Shown one piece after another: positions 61,993 through 64,000 of a DNA stretch of 64,000 nt (the first letter of the stretch is position 1; every line of letters starts with the position of its first letter). The notes under the pieces are model-generated. The model was not told the origin of the DNA. It saw nothing but the letters and a program-made list of their open reading frames with translations, and ran no database searches. The position numbers and the translations under genes are program-made. Origin of the DNA: Klebsiella indica (GTDB lineage: Bacteria > Pseudomonadota > Gammaproteobacteria > Enterobacterales > Enterobacteriaceae); NCBI RefSeq assembly GCF_005860775.1, contig NZ_VCHQ01000016.1, positions 1 to 64,000 on the forward strand, written 5' to 3'.

Positions 61993-64000
61993 CTATGCGG
62001 CGGCGTTCTCTTCCAGCTGGCGCATAAACTGGCGCACCCAGTCCATTCGCATTTTACGTTCAGTAAGATCCTGCATAAACTTCAGCCTCGTGGGGCCATC
62101 CAGCCGGTAGTGCTGAGGCTGTTTCTGCAGCAGGCCAATTAACCATAGTGGATTAACGTTATTCTTCTCGTTGAACTCAATGATGCCGCCTTTTTCGTTA
62201 CTCTCCAGCTTACGGATCCCCAGTTTCTGCGCCTGCTGACGTAACCGGGCAATATCAAGCAGGTTTCTTGCCGGGTCCGGCAACATGCCAAAGCGATCGA
62301 TAAGCTCGACCTTGATCTCTTCCAGCTCATTTTCGTTCTTCGCGCTGGCAATGCGCTTATAGAACGACAGGCGGGTATTCACGTCCGGGATAAAGTCGTC
62401 CGGCAGCAGCGACGGCATGCGCAGTTCCACTTCGGTCTGCTGGCTGGTGAGATCTTCCAGCGATGGCTCGCGTCCGGCTTTCAGCGCATCAACGGCGTTT
62501 TCCAGCAGCTCCATATACAGCGAGAAGCCAATGGTTTCCATGGAACCGCTCTGATCCTCACCCAGCAGTTCACCAGCGCCGCGAATTTCAAGATCGTGGG
62601 TTGCCAGCGCGAATCCGGCGCCAAGATCTTCCAGCGAAGCGATAGCCTCAAGGCGTTTTTGCGCATCGGTGCTCATGGCTTTTGGATGCGGCGTCAGTAG
62701 CCAGGCGTAGGCCTGATGGTGCGAGCGCCCAACGCGACCGCGCAACTGGTGCAACTGCGCCAGACCGAAGTGATCGGCGCGCTCGATAATAATGGTGTTG
62801 GCGGTTGGAATATCGATCCCGGTTTCAATAATGGTGGTACACACCAGCACGTTAAAGCGCTGATGATGGAAATCGTTCATCACCCGTTCCAGCTCGCGCT
62901 CGCGCATCTGTCCGTGGCCGATGGCGATACGCGCTTCCGGCACCAGTTCAGCCAGCCTGTCCGCCGCTTTTTGGATATTTTCCACATCATTGTAGAGATA
63001 GTAGACCTGGCCGCCGCGCAGCACCTCACGCAGGATCGCCTCGCGAACCACCAGCGCGTCATATTCGCGAACGAAGGTTTTGACTGCCAGACGACGGGCG
63101 GGCGGCGTGGCGATAATCGACAGGTCGCGCATGCCGCTCATCGCCATATTCAGGGTTCGCGGGATTGGCGTGGCGGTCAGGGTCAGGATATCGACGTTGG
63201 CGCGCATCGCTTTGATACGCTCTTTGTGACGTACGCCAAAGCGGTGCTCTTCATCAACAATCAACAGACCGAGATCGCGCAGCTTTACGTCCGGCTGCAG
63301 CAGCTTATGGGTGCCGATAAGAATATCGATTTTCCCTTCCGCCACCTGTTCGAGGATCTGCGCCTGCTCTTTGGCGCTACGAAAGCGTGAAAGCATCTCA
63401 ATGCGTATCGGCCAGTTAGCGAAGCGATCGCGGAAGTTATCGAAGTGCTGCTGGGCGAGCAGGGTGGTGGGCACCAGCACTGCCACCTGCTTATGGTTTT
63501 CGACCGCCAGAAAGGCGGCACGCATAGCCACTTCGGTTTTGCCGAAGCCGACATCGCCGCAGACCAGGCGATCCATCGCCAGTGGTTGACACATATCGCT
63601 CAAGACGGCGTTAATGGCCTGCGCCTGATCGGGCGTGGTTTCGAATGGGAAGCTGTCGCAGAATAGCTGATACTGCTCTTTATCATGTTTAAATGCGTAG
63701 CCTTCTTTCGCCGCGCGCTGGGCGTAGATATCCAGCAGCTCAGCGGCGACATCGCGCACTTTCTCGGCCGCTTTTTGGCGCGCCCGCGCCCACGCATCGC
63801 CGCCCAGCTTATGCAGCGGCGCATTCTCTTCCGCGCCACCGGCGTAACGGCTGATCAAATGCAAAGATGAAACCGGTACGTACAGTTTGGCATCGTTGGC
63901 GTAGGTCAGCATCAGGTATTCGCCGTTGATGCCGCCTGCTTCAAGCGTGGTCATGCCCGCGTAGCGCCCGACACCATGCTCAAGATGTACCACCGGCTGG
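61993..64000 (-). CDS. mfd: transcription-repair coupling factor Mfd (C-terminal part, cut by window edge)
   Basis: The last 669 codons of Mfd; the start lies beyond 64000. This part holds the RNA polymerase interacting domain (HLEHGVGRYAGM onward) and the whole translocase: Walker A GDVGFGKTEV, DEEH box IVDEEHRFG, TATPIPRT and helicase VI QLRGRVGR, followed by the C-terminal D7 region. Mfd removes stalled RNA polymerase and recruits UvrA. Sequence follows E. coli Mfd to the end. Confidence 0.96.
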   Translation of the reverse strand, partial: QPVVHLEHGVGRYAGMTTLEAGGINGEYLMLTYANDAKLYVPVSSLHLISRYAGGAEENAPLHKLGGDAWARARQKAAEKVRDVAAELLDIYAQRAAKEGYAFKHDKEQYQLFCDSFPFETTPDQAQAINAVLSDMCQPLAMDRLVCGDVGFGKTEVAMRAAFLAVENHKQVAVLVPTTLLAQQHFDNFRDRFANWPIRIEMLSRFRSAKEQAQILEQVAEGKIDILIGTHKLLQPDVKLRDLGLLIVDEEHRFGVRHKERIKAMRANVDILTLTATPIPRTLNMAMSGMRDLSIIATPPARRLAVKTFVREYDALVVREAILREVLRGGQVYYLYNDVENIQKAADRLAELVPEARIAIGHGQMRERELERVMNDFHHQRFNVLVCTTIIETGIDIPTANTIIIERADHFGLAQLHQLRGRVGRSHHQAYAWLLTPHPKAMSTDAQKRLEAIASLEDLGAGFALATHDLEIRGAGELLGEDQSGSMETIGFSLYMELLENAVDALKAGREPSLEDLTSQQTEVELRMPSLLPDDFIPDVNTRLSFYKRIASAKNENELEEIKVELIDRFGMLPDPARNLLDIARLRQQAQKLGIRKLESNEKGGIIEFNEKNNVNPLWLIGLLQKQPQHYRLDGPTRLKFMQDLTERKMRMDWVRQFMRQLEENAAA

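Noticed and set aside
62716-63390. 224-codon ORF opposite mfd
   Set aside because: Antisense shadow of the Mfd helicase domain.

Overview
The window is an ordinary stretch of enterobacterial chromosome. The gene order is the conserved E. coli/Salmonella order from serX-ghrA to mfd: ycdXYZ, ymdB, opgCGH, mdtG-lpxL-trhO, solA-bssS-dinI-pyrC, grxB-mdtH/rimJ, murJ, rne/rluC, the rpmF-plsX-fab-acpP cluster, tmk-holB, ptsG, fhuE, hinT-lpoB-nagZ, ndh, bhsA, ldtC and mfd. Nearly every protein is recognisable as an ortholog of a named E. coli protein. The curli (csg) and clsC genes are missing between ycdZ and opgC. The flgN-flgL flagellar cluster is missing between murJ and rne. A chromosomal IutA-type receptor is present. 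Together these suggest a non-motile member of the Enterobacteriaceae, of Klebsiella/Raoultella type or a comparable lineage; the genus cannot be fixed from this window.

Layout. 1-880: tRNA-Ser(GGA) on the minus strand, followed downstream by a 179-bp tandem array in which every unit repeats the tRNA 3' end and a terminator. 1142-5461: ghrA, ycdX, ycdY, ycdZ, ymdB and a TetR regulator. 5501-10988: osmoregulated periplasmic glucan genes opgC (minus) and opgGH (plus). 11057-21455: mainly minus-strand genes for efflux (mdtG, mdtH), lipid A (lpxL), tRNA modification (trhO, plus), SOS (dinI with a LexA box), pyrimidine synthesis (pyrC) and redox (grxB). 21685-25500: rimJ-yceH-yceM-murJ. 25578-27837: a divergent MFS/LysR pair where flg genes would be expected. 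27876-35428: rne with its long autoregulatory leader, rluC, an exported alpha/beta hydrolase that is not part of the E. coli order, yceF and yceD. 35445-45805: ribosomal protein L32 and fatty-acid synthesis (plsX, fabH, fabD, fabG, acpP, fabF), then pabC, mltG, tmk, holB and a TatD-family nuclease. 46103-49962: ptsG and the fhuE siderophore receptor. 50311-56760: hinT, ycfL, lpoB, thiK, nagZ, ycfP, ndh and ycfJ. 56928-64000: IutA-like receptor, comR, bhsA, ldtC and the C-terminal part of mfd, which runs off the window.

Themes. Many genes serve the envelope: OPG synthesis, lipid A acylation, lipid II flipping (MurJ), septal and peptidoglycan enzymes (MltG, LpoB, NagZ, LdtC) and several lipoproteins. 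Several regulatory sites can be read directly: a LexA box at dinI, a perfect CRP site before ycdZ, a perfect FNR site before ndh, CRP, Mlc and SgrS elements before ptsG, a Fur-like box before the IutA homolog, the pyrC leader hairpin and the rne 5' UTR.

No phage, plasmid, CRISPR, restriction or defence system was seen. The most unusual structure is the tRNA-Ser repeat array at the left edge. Smaller points of interest are the lineage-specific gene content at the csg, flg, rluC-yceF and ycfJ-comR positions, an overlapping upstream ORF in the ptsG leader, and short-leader or leaderless promoter arrangements at ycdZ and yceD.
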